Under the pieces are notes generated by a model, which was given only the letters and a program-made list of their open reading frames with translations, did no database searches and was not told where the DNA came from. 64,000 bases of DNA, from NCBI GenBank assembly GCA_023897205.1, contig JAHWDD010000010.1, positions 2,418,001 to 2,482,000 on the forward strand. Direction: 5' to 3'. A program made the translations under genes and the position numbers. The stretch comes from Exophiala sp. HKRS030. Its lineage: Eukaryota > Ascomycota > Eurotiomycetes > Chaetothyriales > Herpotrichiellaceae. Below, piece after piece: positions 45,837 to 58,505 of the stretch (within the stretch, counting starts at the first letter, position 1; each line of letters opens with the position of its first letter).

Positions 45837-48013
45837 GGTGTGGGCTAGAGCTCAGCCTGAGTTTGCGATGGGATTTTGCAATGCATTCGATGAAAAGAAA
45901 AACCATCGACCTTGAAGAAGAGTTATGTTTCCCAGCCTGATCCCACTCATGGCGGGTGTGTGGTGTGCACCACTTCCAGAGATGAGACTAAGTCTCAATA
46001 TAGAAGAGACATGGGACTCAGTCACTTTTCCTCTTGGCGAGAACACTTGGAGCTGCCCACTGTTGCAAGATTAAACGAGGAAAACGAAGCGCTGGATGGA
46101 CTATTGGACGGTCCCACCAATACCATTGCCTGCATCTTCCGGCCGCTGTCATGTTCGATGAGTCCCGATTTGCCAAGCGGCCAGAATTGGATGGAAGTTG
46201 GGTGTTTTGGGGCGGATTTACCGAGACATGTTGTACAAGTTGGAAGATACGAATGGAGGCTGAAGCTCGCTGTTCCTATTCGTCAATGCAAGAAACCGAC
46301 CTTTCAGCTGAGAAATCGACTTTCATTCCCGAAAGGGCACTGAACGAGGCTGTCAATGAAGTCGGTTTAGCATTCCTGCAAATCAGAGATCACCTGCAGT
46401 AGTGGTGAGTGAGTGTTCATGGAACAGCGACGTGTTGATATAAGAGTGAGAAAAATGAGTAGCAGAGACAATTGAGAAAGTCATTGACTGTATGTATGTG
46501 CCAAGGCTAGTATGCTCTTCTACTCTTAGCCCCCGCTTTCTATCGTGATCAAGCCCTCAATCACGAGGAAGTTTCCATTATCAGTAAAGTGACCACTCTG
46601 AAAGCGTAATTGAACACTCTATGTTGATTTTTCATGTATGAGACAACGCTGAGGCATTTTCTTCTGTCATGGCTTGAAGCATCCATAAATTCGATATTTC
46701 TCTCCTAGGTAGTACCTGGTGGCCAAGGTGAGTGAAGTCAGTCTTCTTCTTCCACCATATAACAGGTGGAAATGTACCAAAAGTATCACTGCTACAATTT
46801 TACTTCGACACCCGAAACATGATCTGGTTCCGAAAGACCATCAGCCAAACTTACAAGATGGATTCACATCCATCTTTTCATGCCTAATCCAGACTCGTCG
46901 TCGCAGCCTTGTTGTTAGATCGACCCGAACCCCGCCTTGTCGATCAGGGCTCCACCTTCATGTGGCTCTGACCACTCCGGAGTACTACTAAGTAGCCTTC
47001 GACGGCAAGGTTATAGTTTCACGGATGTAGATCTGTTGTGTACATTGCAGATCGATCGCCAATGAGAAAAGTCTAACGCAAGATCTCTGCATCGTAGGAT
47101 CTCGGTCGTGTCGAATGCCACGCAAACATCTAATCGCAGCCTCTCAGACTTCAGTCCGAAGGTGGTTAAAGTCAATCACATCGGACGGGGAATTCAATTG
47201 TTGGCATGTTCATTCGCAGTATGTTCAATAACTTACTTTGGAACATCAGGGTCGGATCATACGAGCCCAGCGCAAGTCAAGAGTAGGCAGTGGACGGCCA
47301 ACAAACTTATACGCGTAGAACTCCAATGTTACGGATAGTAGCCTCGCGCTCATCGATACTTTCTTACGACTAGAAGATGACTTCGCAGTGATCTTCCTAG
47401 GAATTGGATGGAAAGAATGCACGATGAGAGTATGGATGTTCTAGAAACAGAAACAAGGCACAGATTTGATGGGCTTATTGGATTGTGTGATTTGATATAA
47501 CAATCATCTAGAACGTTCAATATACCTCGCTCATTCCTTTCAACAGGAGAAATGACATTGTCTATCGACAGCAGCGTGCTTTTTAGCCTCGCCACAAATC
47601 TAGGCATAGGACGTCAAGCATGTGTCTTTGATCCTGCACAAACCACTCATCACAAAAGCTCGTGCTGCCACATCACCCAATCACAAAGATTTCCATCTTT
47701 CGTTTGGAGGGATTAGTTGGCCTATAGAATATCAACATTCCAAGCCAGAATGAAGTGACGCCAAAAAGGTCAAAAAATGTTTTCCATGCAAGTAAAGTGC
47801 CACCTGTGCACAATTAGGAAAATAGTACATTTGCAGAAATTAGATTGTGTTGCGGGTATCATCGTGTTTTTGATATCGTGCAATCGTATCATCCAAAGTA
47901 AGAAACTCGTGGCGCCTGTTGTGATTGATTCTCGCCATCATAGAACCTCTGTCGATATATGTTTTAGAAACGCCTAGTAGTGCTGCTGACCGGTATTTGT
48001 AACAGGTCTATGG
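45837..48013. other. intergenic region, no confident gene
   Basis: About 2.2 kb. Overlapping plus-strand frames at 45912-46343 and 46034-46402 have some protein-like stretches (for instance ERALNEAVNEVGLAFLQI) but no start context, introns or motif I trust. The rest is without recognisable content. Confidence 0.4.
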
Positions 48014-49360
48014 TCACATATTGGGTGGTTGATAGTAAGGGTTATAGCTTTCTGCAGCGTGAGCCAGGGCATCAAGGTCAGAGAAGCCACGAGTGAGTTG
48101 TGGGGCGAGCATAGGAGCACCAAGGCCGTATTGGGACGACTTGTCCACCATCATTTGTGGCATGACTGGTTGTTGAGACATGATGAGTTCGTCAGTGACA
48201 TTGGGATAGAGAGAGTTCGGAGATAAGACATCTGGCATGACGCCCATGGGCATCATCACTTGTCGAGAATCAGGATAGAGGTTGGAAATCATGGATTCGT
48301 CGAGTTTCAATGAAGGCTCAGTCGAGGTTTGAGCCAGAGAAGTGACTTCGGACAAGGGTGAACGAATCAGACTTGACCGTCGACTATTGTGATGTACTTG
48401 AGTTTCGGCATCATTGACTTGCTTCGACTTTTGCGCATCCTTGGTGACGGCTGCCTTGCTCCTGCGGGCACTGGTGTCATCGCTCGTACTTTCAGAATTC
48501 GACCCTTTGTGAGTTCTCTCGTGTTGCTTCATATTGTCTTTTCTTGTGAAGGCTTTGTTGCATACAGGGCAGTGTACACCCTTCTCCCCGGTATGTTTCT
48601 TCCCGTGACGTGCAGCATGTCCCGAGGTGGTAAAGGTAGATCGGCAATTGTGGGTCTGGGCATAGGGACAGGGATATTTGTTCTTCTTCCCACTTGCAGG
48701 AGTCGGGGCGGATGTGGCATTCTTGGCTTGAACGTTGGAAGCCGCTGAGGGCATGGCTGAGGCAGGAAGTGTGGTAGGTGGCAAGGATGGATTGGAAGAT
48801 ACTGGGGTGGGAATCTGTTGGCGGTTGGGTAAGACTGTGAGGGGAGACGTAGGGTAATGGAGAGGTGCCAGAGATTGTGGAATTGGTTTCGAGAATTGGT
48901 CAGGTAGGGCTGGAGTTGCGAGTAGCATTTGCTGCTCGAGGAATGGAGTGATGGTGGTAGGGGACGGAAGATATCCGACCAGATCGTGTCGCATCATAGG
49001 ATCATAGGGTAATAAGTTGGGATCATTCAGCGAGTATGAGGGGGTGATGGGTGATGGTGACGAATCCATGCTTGAAGTGGATGACTTGGAAGAAGTCGAG
49101 GAGAGTCGAACAAGTGGTGGGGTACTTGATGTGGTAGAGGAGAAGGAGGAGGCACGCGTGTATTTCTCCTGACGAAGGAAGTTTGGTCTCTCGTGCTTTG
49201 AGAGACGGGGTGATGAAGAGGTCGAGGACAAGGTAGGCGAAGAGCTGTTGGGAGATGGAGCAGAAGCGAAACGCTTTGGGCGGACAGCGAAGGACGGGCT
49301 ATCGTTGTCGTTTAGGATGGAGAAGAATCGTGCTCCTCTTGGTTGAGTCTGAACATCCAT
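48014..49360 (-). CDS. C2H2 zinc-finger transcription factor (Nrg1/Usv1-like)
   Basis: A 448-residue protein using the ATG at 49360 (MDVQTQPRGARFF). The first 220 residues are Ser/Pro/Thr-rich. Two adjacent C2H2 fingers lie at about 228-285. The first has a long Cys-Cys gap (CPYAQTHNC) followed by FTTSGHAARHGKKH; the linker is TGEKG; the second reads CPVCNKAFTRKDNMKQHERTH. The FTTSGH-x-ARH helix is typical of yeast Nrg1-type repressors of glucose, stress and filamentation genes. That assignment rests on the finger helices only. The tail is Met/Pro/Gln-rich with an aromatic end (SYNPYYQPPNM). Upstream lies a long gene-poor region that may hold a long leader. Confidence 0.85.
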   Translation of the reverse strand: MDVQTQPRGARFFSILNDNDSPSFAVRPKRFASAPSPNSSSPTLSSTSSSPRLSKHERPNFLRQEKYTRASSFSSTTSSTPPLVRLSSTSSKSSTSSMDSSPSPITPSYSLNDPNLLPYDPMMRHDLVGYLPSPTTITPFLEQQMLLATPALPDQFSKPIPQSLAPLHYPTSPLTVLPNRQQIPTPVSSNPSLPPTTLPASAMPSAASNVQAKNATSAPTPASGKKNKYPCPYAQTHNCRSTFTTSGHAARHGKKHTGEKGVHCPVCNKAFTRKDNMKQHERTHKGSNSESTSDDTSARRSKAAVTKDAQKSKQVNDAETQVHHNSRRSSLIRSPLSEVTSLAQTSTEPSLKLDESMISNLYPDSRQVMMPMGVMPDVLSPNSLYPNVTDELIMSQQPVMPQMMVDKSSQYGLGAPMLAPQLTRGFSDLDALAHAAESYNPYYQPPNM

Positions 49361-52300
49361 TGTTAGATCCGACTGCAACTCACCCAGCGAATGAGCCGCT
49401 GGGATCCAAAATGATGGTGTTGGTAACGACTGTAAGACTGATTAGGCCCATGATGCATCTTTGTGGAAGAAGGATGGAGAAACGTACGCTCTGGTGAGAA
49501 GCCCGTGTGTGGCAGATGATCGAGTCAAGTCAATTGGGTTCTGCGTAGTCACGACGACGCCGGTCGCAAGGAGGCGACGACGACAACAACGAGATCAACG
49601 GGAATAGGGTGCTTGGCCCTTGGTCGCGATGACAATGCCGGGGACGGCCACTTGAGGCGGTTGTACACGAGATTCCAACCGAATCTCAAGTCAAGCTGGA
49701 CGCCAGTGTGAGGATGAGCACTGGTACCTGCGACGGGAAAGGTGAAATGTCAAGGGGATCTGCACGAGGATGCAAGATAGAGCGTTGGATGTCAACGGGT
49801 GTAGGGATGTATGATGTCCTCTGAATACCCTCGTGGCAGAAGGGGAAGCTGGAAGTCAAGACGGGAGAGAAGAAAAGACCCTGGAATTGAGGGTACACAG
49901 GAGAAGAAGTATTGTGGGTGACGGCGGACGGTGGACGGTGGACGGTGGATGGTGGACGTCGGACGGCGGAGAGTAGGAAGTGGGAGGAGGAGAGGAACAA
50001 GTCGAGATACAGATGTCAGATGGGACCAGAGCGAGGTGAGAGCCGATGCAATGGATGCAATGGATGCAAGGGTATGAGCAAGGCAGGGCAATGCAAGGTA
50101 AGAAAGCGTGGAAAGGCACTTGTCAAGTCTTGTCAGGACCACGCCGAAGTTAAAAAGTCAAGAATCGGTCGTGTGTTAAGGTTGACTTTGAAGTGGGAGT
50201 CAAGCCAGCACTAACTACTAGGTAGTCACAGATGCAGAATGGAAACACCGTCAGTGGCACTGGCACTGGCTCTGGCATTGGCACGGGTTTCCAACATTCG
50301 CTTCGCTTTGCGTGCAGAAGTAAAAGAACTAAAGATGGAGATGGAGATGACCCGATGGATCGTGAAGGCAGAGTGGACGATCAACATTGGAACAATAGCA
50401 GGAAAAGTGGGCGTTACGACAGACATGGAAATGTTCAGAATAGCATTTTACCATTTGACCCGGACGGAAATGCTGACCAGGGATTCGTAGGGAGGAGGGA
50501 GGGGGGAGGGGGGAACTCCATAAGTCAAACTGTTAGTTGGTCCTTGGTGCTAGGTGGGTGGCTGAGGGTGCATCCACCAGTCCCACCCTGCCCTTATTCG
50601 ACCCTAGACCCTAGCCCGTAGGCCCTACCCTGTAGACCCTAGCCCCTAGACCCTAGCTTCTCTGTATCCGTACATACGGAGTACAGAGGACAGAGCACAG
50701 AGCACAGGACTTTGTTAGGTGGCCCTGGAGGGAGATGAGGAGGGCGAGGTGAGGGACAGGAAATGGTGCCTACCAAGCCAGTTAACTACTAGGTACCTAC
50801 CTACCTAGTAGGAAGGTAGTTAGGGTTATTGAACATGGTGATTGCCTCCCGCGGCACCTGCACCTGCACCTGCAGCTGCCGTCAAATACCGAGTAGCTGC
50901 CGAGTACCTCCACAGATCGTAGATGATGGTTGAATCGTGCCGCAAACATCGAGGTCAGTGGCGTACAATTGGTGGCTAACGAGGTCCATGCTTTAGCCTG
51001 GAACCAGTTAAAGGGATCCCGCCCCAGGTGCGGCCCATGCATCTTCAACCTTTTAAGCAGATTAGGGACTTGGGCACAAACGTCATAATCTACAAGCCTA
51101 AACGTTGTCATTCTTTTTGCATTCAAAAGACCCATTGTATTTCTGGTCGAGGGATACCACACTAGGTGCCGCACTATTATTATTGCTATTGCTATTGCTA
51201 GTGGAGAGGTACCTACCACTTACTGCACTTGCTGCACTTACTCACCTTCTAGTTAGGTATCTAGCGCGCCTAGTTAGGTAGCCTTGGAGAGACACTTAGC
51301 AGGTCCCTGTATCCCAGTGCCCATCCACAATGCCAGCCATGAACCCCTAAATCCCCTAAATCTCGATCCCAAAGTTGAAAAGTCCATCGTGAGCAAGACC
51401 CTTAACGCCTCATTCCCCCCCAGACCCTGACCCGAGACGCGCTCCATTCCAATATACGAGACTACTGTACTCAACTAGACTGTACAACGACATGTATAAA
51501 TCTACAGAGGCAATATCTATCTACCTAACTTTCAAGGCTATTGAACTCTGACAGAACGCCCGCATCTCTGTACCTAGCGAGGCACCGAGATGATTCCCTA
51601 CAACCAGATTGTACCAGGTGGAACGCTGGTTTGGCCACGATTGAGTTCTATTCTCACGAGTTTCTCCTCGAGGCCAAGTTGATTAGTGCCTCCTCGGTAC
51701 CTGTACTTACTCGACAAAGGTCGATCCAGCTGTGCCCGCTCACTCATCATGCCACCTGCCTGCCGCCTGCCCACCAAGGCGCAGTGGCAGTGGATGCCTA
51801 CTAATTACAGTACTTACTCCGTAGTCAAAACAAGGCATGAGACGTGAGCAATGAGCACCTACTCTGGAAGATCGGGCGATATACATTCAGATCGCGATCC
51901 AAGGGCTTGGTGGTCATTTAAAATTCTTGCGCCAAGCTGGCACGGTGGGTGGGTTAGGCACGGTAGGGTAAGGGGGCACTGGGGGGACACCTACCTAAGG
52001 TTACAGGTAAGCCGTAGGAGATGGGGTCCCTATGGCTGTACGCCCCGGAGGTAGTAGCCACAGCGCCAGCGACCGTCCAGGCACGGCCCAGACTTGCAAG
52101 GTTGAGATTGGTCTGCTAGTGGGAAACTCTCCATGACATCCACCAAGTTTACCAACTGGGTGACCGTGGTGCCAACCTTTGGGTAATGTCATTTAATTTG
52201 GCACGTGAGGGGCTAGGAGGGACACGTGCCACTAGCGCAGGCCTGAGCTGCCCAGTGGATGCCGGCCGGGATGCTCGAGGAGGGCCAGTGACATCATCAA

Positions 52301-53360
52301 CGGCTCGTAAAACACGATCCAGGCCCAAATCCCCGATCTGATTCCCAAATGGTCAGACGTGTCAATTCACTCTCGCCCGCTTTCCTCCCGTTGTACTTCC
52401 TAACCAATCGCATCACTGCATCACAATTTCCTCTCTTTCTCCCCTCAAAAGCTCAAAGTATGACTCGACACGCCTGGCTGAACAGATCGGCTTTGATCTC
52501 GATCTCCGGATCAGTGCGAAAGCTGGCTTGCCACGCTTGCTTACACGTACGGAGTAGGTATGCACTGAGTAACTGGGCTGAAATCAGGCTGATGATCGAC
52601 GGAGCTATTTTTTTCCGCAGCAACACGCCAGCCTCGAGGCTGCTAGGGGTCTGCACGTGGCGTGAACCCTTCTGTCAGGAACAGAAGAACCACCGACGAC
52701 TTACACCAAAAGTTCACATTCCGAAGCACGAAGCATCAAGCACGACTTTACCCAAATAGCATATTGCTTTGACACTTGGCACGTGCGTTCTTGAAATATT
52801 GATAGACAGGGCCCACCAAACTCTAGAATCTGCTTCGATCCTTGGATCACCATGTGTCCATGTGTGAGCGACATCCTCTCTCTGTTGAGTAAAGCTGCCC
52901 TAAATCGAGATATAGCTCCGCACATGTTCATCCCTATCAGGGCGTCCAGGGATTGTCGGCTTGCCTCGACCGATCACGTGATGAGTCACGTTCCTGCCCC
53001 CGTATCAAAACAGTTGATACAAACAAGACGGCTACCACCTAGGTGGCTACTAGAGATATCATTGTGCAGCACATTGACGGGATTGTATTTGCCGGCGTTG
53101 AACTGCAATACCCGATCCATTCGAAGATCTATACGCCCTCGAGTGTGATCTGGCCTAATGGGTGAGTACCCGAGGTTATGTTAGAATTGTCGTGTAGAAA
53201 CGACCATTCAAATGAACTACCGACGCTAGATCTTCCTTATTGACATGTAAAACCAAACAAAGGCTTGGATGTACTTCTCACGTCGCTTGCACAAGTTCGT
53301 TCAGAACTGAGAGTCGCCCTGTAGCACAATAATAAAACAACAAGCCACGAGAATCCTCAA
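49361..53360. other. 4-kb gene-poor region with telomere-like and simple repeats
   Basis: No gene supported. Contents include a GGTGGAC-type repeat (49930-49957), a degenerate CCCTAG array (50601-50656), two CCCCTAAAT units (about 51344-51362), TACC/TAGG repeats (around 50790-50815, 51220-51280), and three TACGGAGTA nonamers (50675, 51815, 52548). The first part is likely the promoter and leader of the C2H2 gene. Confidence 0.45.
50601..50656 (+). repeat. degenerate telomere-like array (ACCCTAG type)
   Basis: Seven or so imperfect units of ACCCTAG/GCCCTAG in 56 bp; the other strand reads CTAGGGT. It is close to the fungal telomere unit TTAGGG but not identical. TTAGGGTTA occurs once nearby (about 50818) and CCCCTAAAT twice near 51350. 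Confidence 0.6.
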
Positions 53361-53789
53361 ATGGCCAGACCCTGTGCCGATGGTAATCCCGGCGCAGATC
53401 TCTGGGCCATTGCCTCCGTCAAGGCACGTTATCTCCGTTACATGGACCTAAAGCAGTGGAAAGAAATGCGCGCACTGTTCACCGACGACGCCATATTCGA
53501 CCACCCGACCATAGGGCGCTTCGAGCAAGATCCCTCGGCCGCAATCGACGCCGTGGCCGCGATGCTTGTCGACGACTTCTGGACAAACCATGAGAGCGGC
53601 ATCCCGGATATCGAGCTCACCTCCAAAGACACGGCAAAGGGTGTCTTCGCCATGTCATCAACCAGTCGTCCACCTGGCCAGAAGGAATTGCTGAGGACCT
53701 TCGGCCATTATCATGACGAGTTTCGCCGTGTCAATGGCGTCTGGCGGATCGCCACGTTGAAATTGATTAGTACTTATCGCGAGGTTTGA
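53361..53789 (+). CDS. SnoaL-like / NTF2-fold protein
   Basis: A 142-residue single-exon protein. It begins with a helix (AIASVKARYLRYMDLKQWKEMRALFTDDAIFDHP) and ends with the strand pair FGHYHDEFRRVNGVWRIATLKL. This is the pattern of SnoaL-like polyketide cyclase/isomerase and DUF4440 proteins of the NTF2 fold. Arg-Tyr-x5-DLKQW near the start and GVWRI near the end are the most typical parts. In this superfamily members range from true cyclases and dehydratases to proteins with no known activity. It stands alone, with over 3 kb of apparently empty DNA on its left and 1.5 kb on its right, so the context gives no pathway. Confidence 0.9.
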   Translation: MARPCADGNPGADLWAIASVKARYLRYMDLKQWKEMRALFTDDAIFDHPTIGRFEQDPSAAIDAVAAMLVDDFWTNHESGIPDIELTSKDTAKGVFAMSSTSRPPGQKELLRTFGHYHDEFRRVNGVWRIATLKLISTYREV

Positions 53790-55303
53790 AGGGAGCGAGC
53801 GCGATCCATTGAATGGAATACTTGTGAGATCTACACACCTTCTGCACTCACAAGCAGTGTCCAGTTAATCAGTCACAATGGTCAGTCCTCGCAACCGTCC
53901 ACAAATCTCCAGTATTTCCCCAGCCGTTGACGTTGCACAACCTAAGTATTCTCATATACGTCAAGTAACAAGACGTAGCGGCAACTCAACACAGAACATA
54001 TCATGATGTATACATAACCAGGGCTGCCTCCATTCATCAATGGGAAAGATTTCCGCGGCAAGCAACTGGAGGCAGAATCAAACACTTAACCTTGTGGATT
54101 TGCCACGTGACAGGAACAAGGCTGGGGCCAGTGTGGCGCTTGTGGCTAATAGCATGATACCGGTTCTAACCATAGCCACAATGATCATGTTACTCTGAAT
54201 GCACCGACAGGCTTTTTGCTGAAGAACCTTGCGTAAGTTTTGCAAGACGTACAGTACTTTAGAACACGAAGGCATATGCCACAAGAAAGTCGGAAAGTAC
54301 CTACCACACCATAAGTTCGTGTCAGGTGGAAAGCTGGATGTTTGATCGCCTGGTGGGCTTTGAGACGCCTGAATGTTCAAGGCTGATTTCAACTTGTAGC
54401 CGGATGCACCATCCCGACATCTTTTCACAATCCGAGAAAGTTGGCTAATCGTCGAGCCTTGTACCTGGTACTCGCCCAATCAATCATCAGCCCTTGGCTT
54501 GGGCATGAGGCGCGTCGTGGGCTTGCGACCTGTTGCTGCCCAAATCCTCACCAGTAAAAAGAGTGGCACGTGAGTAGGCTTTTGGTAAGGAAGGAGCGTA
54601 CTCGTGGGCACTGGGGGGATCAATTACGTAGTTTTGCCCCATCTCCTGTGTGCTCCTTCCACTCTCTCCCAAATCACTGCACCTGCCTCGTCAATTGCCC
54701 CTCACCCCTCGAAACGGCAGGCAGCCTGTTTCGCTGCTCACCACCTTTCGTAACTTGTTCTGCATATCTCCATTATTGCCTCAGCCTCTTCCCAAGGTAC
54801 CCAACTGCGACCGACCGACCCAGTCATCTCGCCTCGTCTAGCGGCCATCCTCCTCGAGTCTCTCTATTACCCAACGGTCACCAGCCACCCACTATCAGGC
54901 CAACTTCTCAATCCTGCTGCGTTTCGCACAAGACGGCTGTGCACATTTCTCTCCTCTCCAGTCCTTCTCAAGCCTTACCCATGAAATTCCGCCAAGTCAC
55001 AACAAGGCAAAGAACTCATTCTTCCAAAGTCCTTCCAACTTCGCCTCAAATTCATCTCACCTTCTTCATTCCTCTTCTCGCCTCGTCATAAATCACCCCT
55101 TATCTCAGAAATTCCCCCCCGTTCGACGCTCAATCGTTGGACTCTGCTACTTTGCGATATTCGCGAGCACGAGCCCGCCACGACCCGTCCCTTAACCGTA
55201 GTTCCGACTTTCCGTTGGGCTACAAGGCCCTTGACTTTTCCTTCTTTGAACCCTTTCCCTTTGCCTACATTCTCGACCCGCCCCGCACCAAAACCCCCCA
55301 CAA
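53790..55303. other. intergenic region, no gene seen
   Basis: About 1.5 kb. The last 700 bases before the DUF3824-like gene are strongly C/T-rich on the plus strand, as in long 5' leaders and promoters of fungal genes. Minus-strand frame 54078-54479 is not convincing. Confidence 0.45.
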
Positions 55304-57392
55304 ATGTCTCATTACGACGATGACAGATCTCGTCGATCGCGCAGCACCCGCGAAAGGTCGCAGAGAGATGATTATGACGATACAGTCTATGAATCCAATA
55401 CCAGAGACACCCGCATAGTCAGGCGCCGCGACGACAGTTCTTCTTCCGTCGAAGAGATCCCAAGAAGCTTTGGTCCAAACGACCGCGGCGTCTACCGTGA
55501 GACGACCATTCGCAAAAGCGGCCATCGTCCCATCCGTGCTAGATCTGACGACGAGCGATACTATGACGATCGTTACGACGATCGCTCTCTTGTCTCTCGA
55601 AAGAGGCGCGACGATGATTATACAGTCGTCTCGAAGCATCGGGGCCGAGACTACGATGACCGTGACCGACGTGAGTACTTGATCTTTGCACAGCCCTCCA
55701 CAAACCTCAATCTAATCTCTTTGTAGGTCACCGTCGCCATGACTCGTACTCTTCCGGCTCCTCTCGGAGCCGTACTCCTCCCAAGAAAGAGCGCAGGAAA
55801 TCCACTACCGAAGAGCTTCTTGGCGCAGTCGGTCTAGGAGGACTCGCTGGTGCCGTATTGGGCAAGAAGAAAGATCGCTCCAGGTCTCGATCCCGGTCCA
55901 GCGATCGCAGCCGTCGAAGTCGAGGTGGTCGCAGTCGCAGATCCTCCTCTGATCGCTCGCGCCATAGGAGCAAGAGTCGAGGCCCAAACAAGGCACAAGT
56001 CTCTCAAGCTTTGAAGGCCGCTGTCTTGGCTGGTGCTGGTGAAGCCTTCCGAGCTCGCGGCGAAAAAGGCGGCTGGGGAGGTGAGAAGGGCAAACGAGTC
56101 CTGACCGCTGCCCTCGCTGCTGGTGGTGTTGATGGCTTGATTTCAAGCAATCGGGATCCCGATAACCACAAGAAGCGTGATATCTTTGGTTCTGCTTTGG
56201 CCGGTCTGGCTGCCAATCGCGTCATCAATGGTCCTCGATCGAAATCTCGTGGGCGCGACCGTGACGGTAGTCCAGACGATCGTGGTCGCAGTCAATCTCG
56301 CGGTCTTCGAGACGTTGCCGCCGGTGGCGTTGTTGCAGCTGCCGCAAAGAAGGTCTACGACTCTGTGCGTTCGCGCTCCCGTGGCCGTGAACGCTCTCGA
56401 AGCTCTTCATACGACAGCCGCGGTAGCCGCAGCCCCAAGAAACGAAGCCGCAGTCGAAGTATTGCCGCCAGGGGTCTCGCTGCCATTGGGTTGAAAGATC
56501 AAGCAGACAAGGTCGATCCTGATCGTCGTCGATCCAAACACCACAACGATGATTACTTTGACGATGGTCGTTCCACCCGGAATGGAGGATATGGATACAA
56601 TGATTCAGGAAATGTAGGTACAATTCAACCCCATTATAACGGTCAACCATATGGCGGTCCACGCGCCTCGAGTCTACCCAGAGCGCGAAATTCTGGTTAT
56701 GAACTTGACTATGGACCTCGTCATACTGGTGATCCAGATACGGACTCAGATTCTGACCTGGGCTCCAGTACCGACGATGAAAAACAAAAGAAGAAAAGTC
56801 GTAAGAAGCTCCTCCTGACCGGAGGTCTTGCCACCGTCGCGACAATTCATGCTGCTCACAGCGTCTATGGAAGTATGGAGAAGAGGGAAGAAAGACGTAA
56901 AGCGTTGAAGAAAGGTGATATCAGTCCAGAACAAGCCAAAGCCGAAAAGAACAAAAACAGATTGCAGGATGCTGCCAGTATTGGAATCGCTGCTCTTGGT
57001 CTGAAGGGGGCCTATAGCGAGTGGAAGGAGACCCGGAACCAATCATTGGAGATTGATGAGGAGCTTGAGAAACGAAAGAGACATGCTGAAAAGCGAGAGG
57101 CCCGAAGGAGAAAGGCGAGCATGGGTGCATATGGGTATGCCGACAGTGGTTTCTCCGACAGTATGCCGAATTTGTCACATCTACCCCAACGCCATATCAA
57201 ACTACTGGGCCGCCTTATGGTCCGCCTGGACATCCATACAGCGCTGGAGGATCTTTCATTTATTCTGACGATAATCCCTATGGAGCATTTTCTCAACACC
57301 AAGCTGCGTTCGTACCTACTCCTCCTCCACCTCCACCTCAACCACCCGGTGCACCACAGTATTTCCCTCCCACAAGGTCCGAAGCGCGATAA
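55304..57392 (+). CDS. RS/RD-rich DUF3824-like protein, frame broken near the C terminus
   Basis: Exons 55304-55670 and 55727-57392; the 56-nt intron is GTGAGT...TGTAG. The protein begins MSHYDDDRSRRSRS and is rich in Arg, Asp and Ser. Repeated Arg-Ser stretches alternate with Gly/Ala-rich hydrophobic segments (EELLGAVGLGGLAGAVLG, AAVLAGAGEAFRARG, RVLTAALAAGGVDGLI, SALAGLAANRVI). Such alternation is typical of fungal DUF3824 proteins, whose function is unknown. The frame breaks at the C run 57184-57187. With one extra C the tail continues as LPPTPYQTTGPPYGPPGHPY and ends TRSEAR at 57392, 677 residues in all. The uncorrected frame instead runs into an unlike Leu/His-rich sequence to 57429. A Pro/Tyr/Gly-rich end is what the family normally has. 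Confidence 0.87.
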
Positions 57393-58505
57393 TGAAGCCC
57401 TTGATATTTCTTATATCACTTTCATATGATGTGAGCTTTTCTGCTCCCTTGATGATGATCATGATTACAATTTACGATATTTACAATCTTGATGCTGCCG
57501 ACGAACATGATGAACTGAGATGATTTTGTGTCTGACAGAATTACTTTTTCTTTCACTTCAACACTATCTCGATGACAAGCAGGTCGATCCCATTTACCTG
57601 AATTTCAGGTTGTCCCCGCTAGGGGCCATGATGATATAATGTCATATAATGTCTGATTTACGAGCACTAGATATATAATGCAATTACAACCATGAATTCC
57701 CATCGCTTCCTACGAGCATTGAACACCGGCTTTGGTTCAGTCCGCTTTGAGATCATGAAGACCGACAACTAGGAGCCTCTTCAATTATTGCCAATCTAGA
57801 ATCACACTCCCTCTATCGTGGTTGACAGCCTTGGCTATTCCTGTCACGACATTTCAATACAATCTTCAGCCTTGACTCCCTTGTTCGAATGATGTTCCAA
57901 TCATCAACTATCTGACACGACCGCAGGTGTGTGCACGACTAACCTTGATTCAGCGGTAATTGTTTCCAATCAACGAACAGGTGCAAATATCTGGATGCTG
58001 CTAATTTCAAACGTCGAAATCGACACCGTGAGTCAAAAGATGATTATGACGGTGCAGATCCTAGTCACCAGGTCGGCGATTACAGCCAAAGAAAATTGCC
58101 AGATCAAAGAGGGAACCAATCTACCGGATACAGCAACATGCGAAGCATGAGATGGTAAAAGGACCAAGAATAATTCTCAAAGGTTCCGAACCATGGATCA
58201 TTTTGGTACAACTTCCATATTGTGACAACATCAATCATTCACTCATTGGACATGGCCTGGGGTATGCTGACGTTGTTATGTACAATCGACTGGAGCGTAT
58301 ACGAGTCTCTTGTTCTATAGAACGATGAGAGGCAACAGTGCTGCGGAAGAAGCGAAATAATGCCCACGTGCACAATGACTGGTTAGCTGATATCCCTGAC
58401 ACAAGGCAAAAGGTATGCTCACCTGGCCAACATAGCATCTAGCACGAAACACAACAAGATAAGACAAACGGAAGAAGTAGTCTATCACCCGACAGTCCAA
58501 GCACC
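57393..58505. other. intergenic region between convergent genes, no gene seen
   Basis: About 1.1 kb, AT-richer than the genes. It should hold both 3' UTRs. No convincing frame or RNA gene. Confidence 0.5.

Noticed and set aside
46034..46402. Overlapping plus-strand frames after the membrane protein gene
   Set aside because: Protein-like only in short patches; no run repair gives a coherent product.
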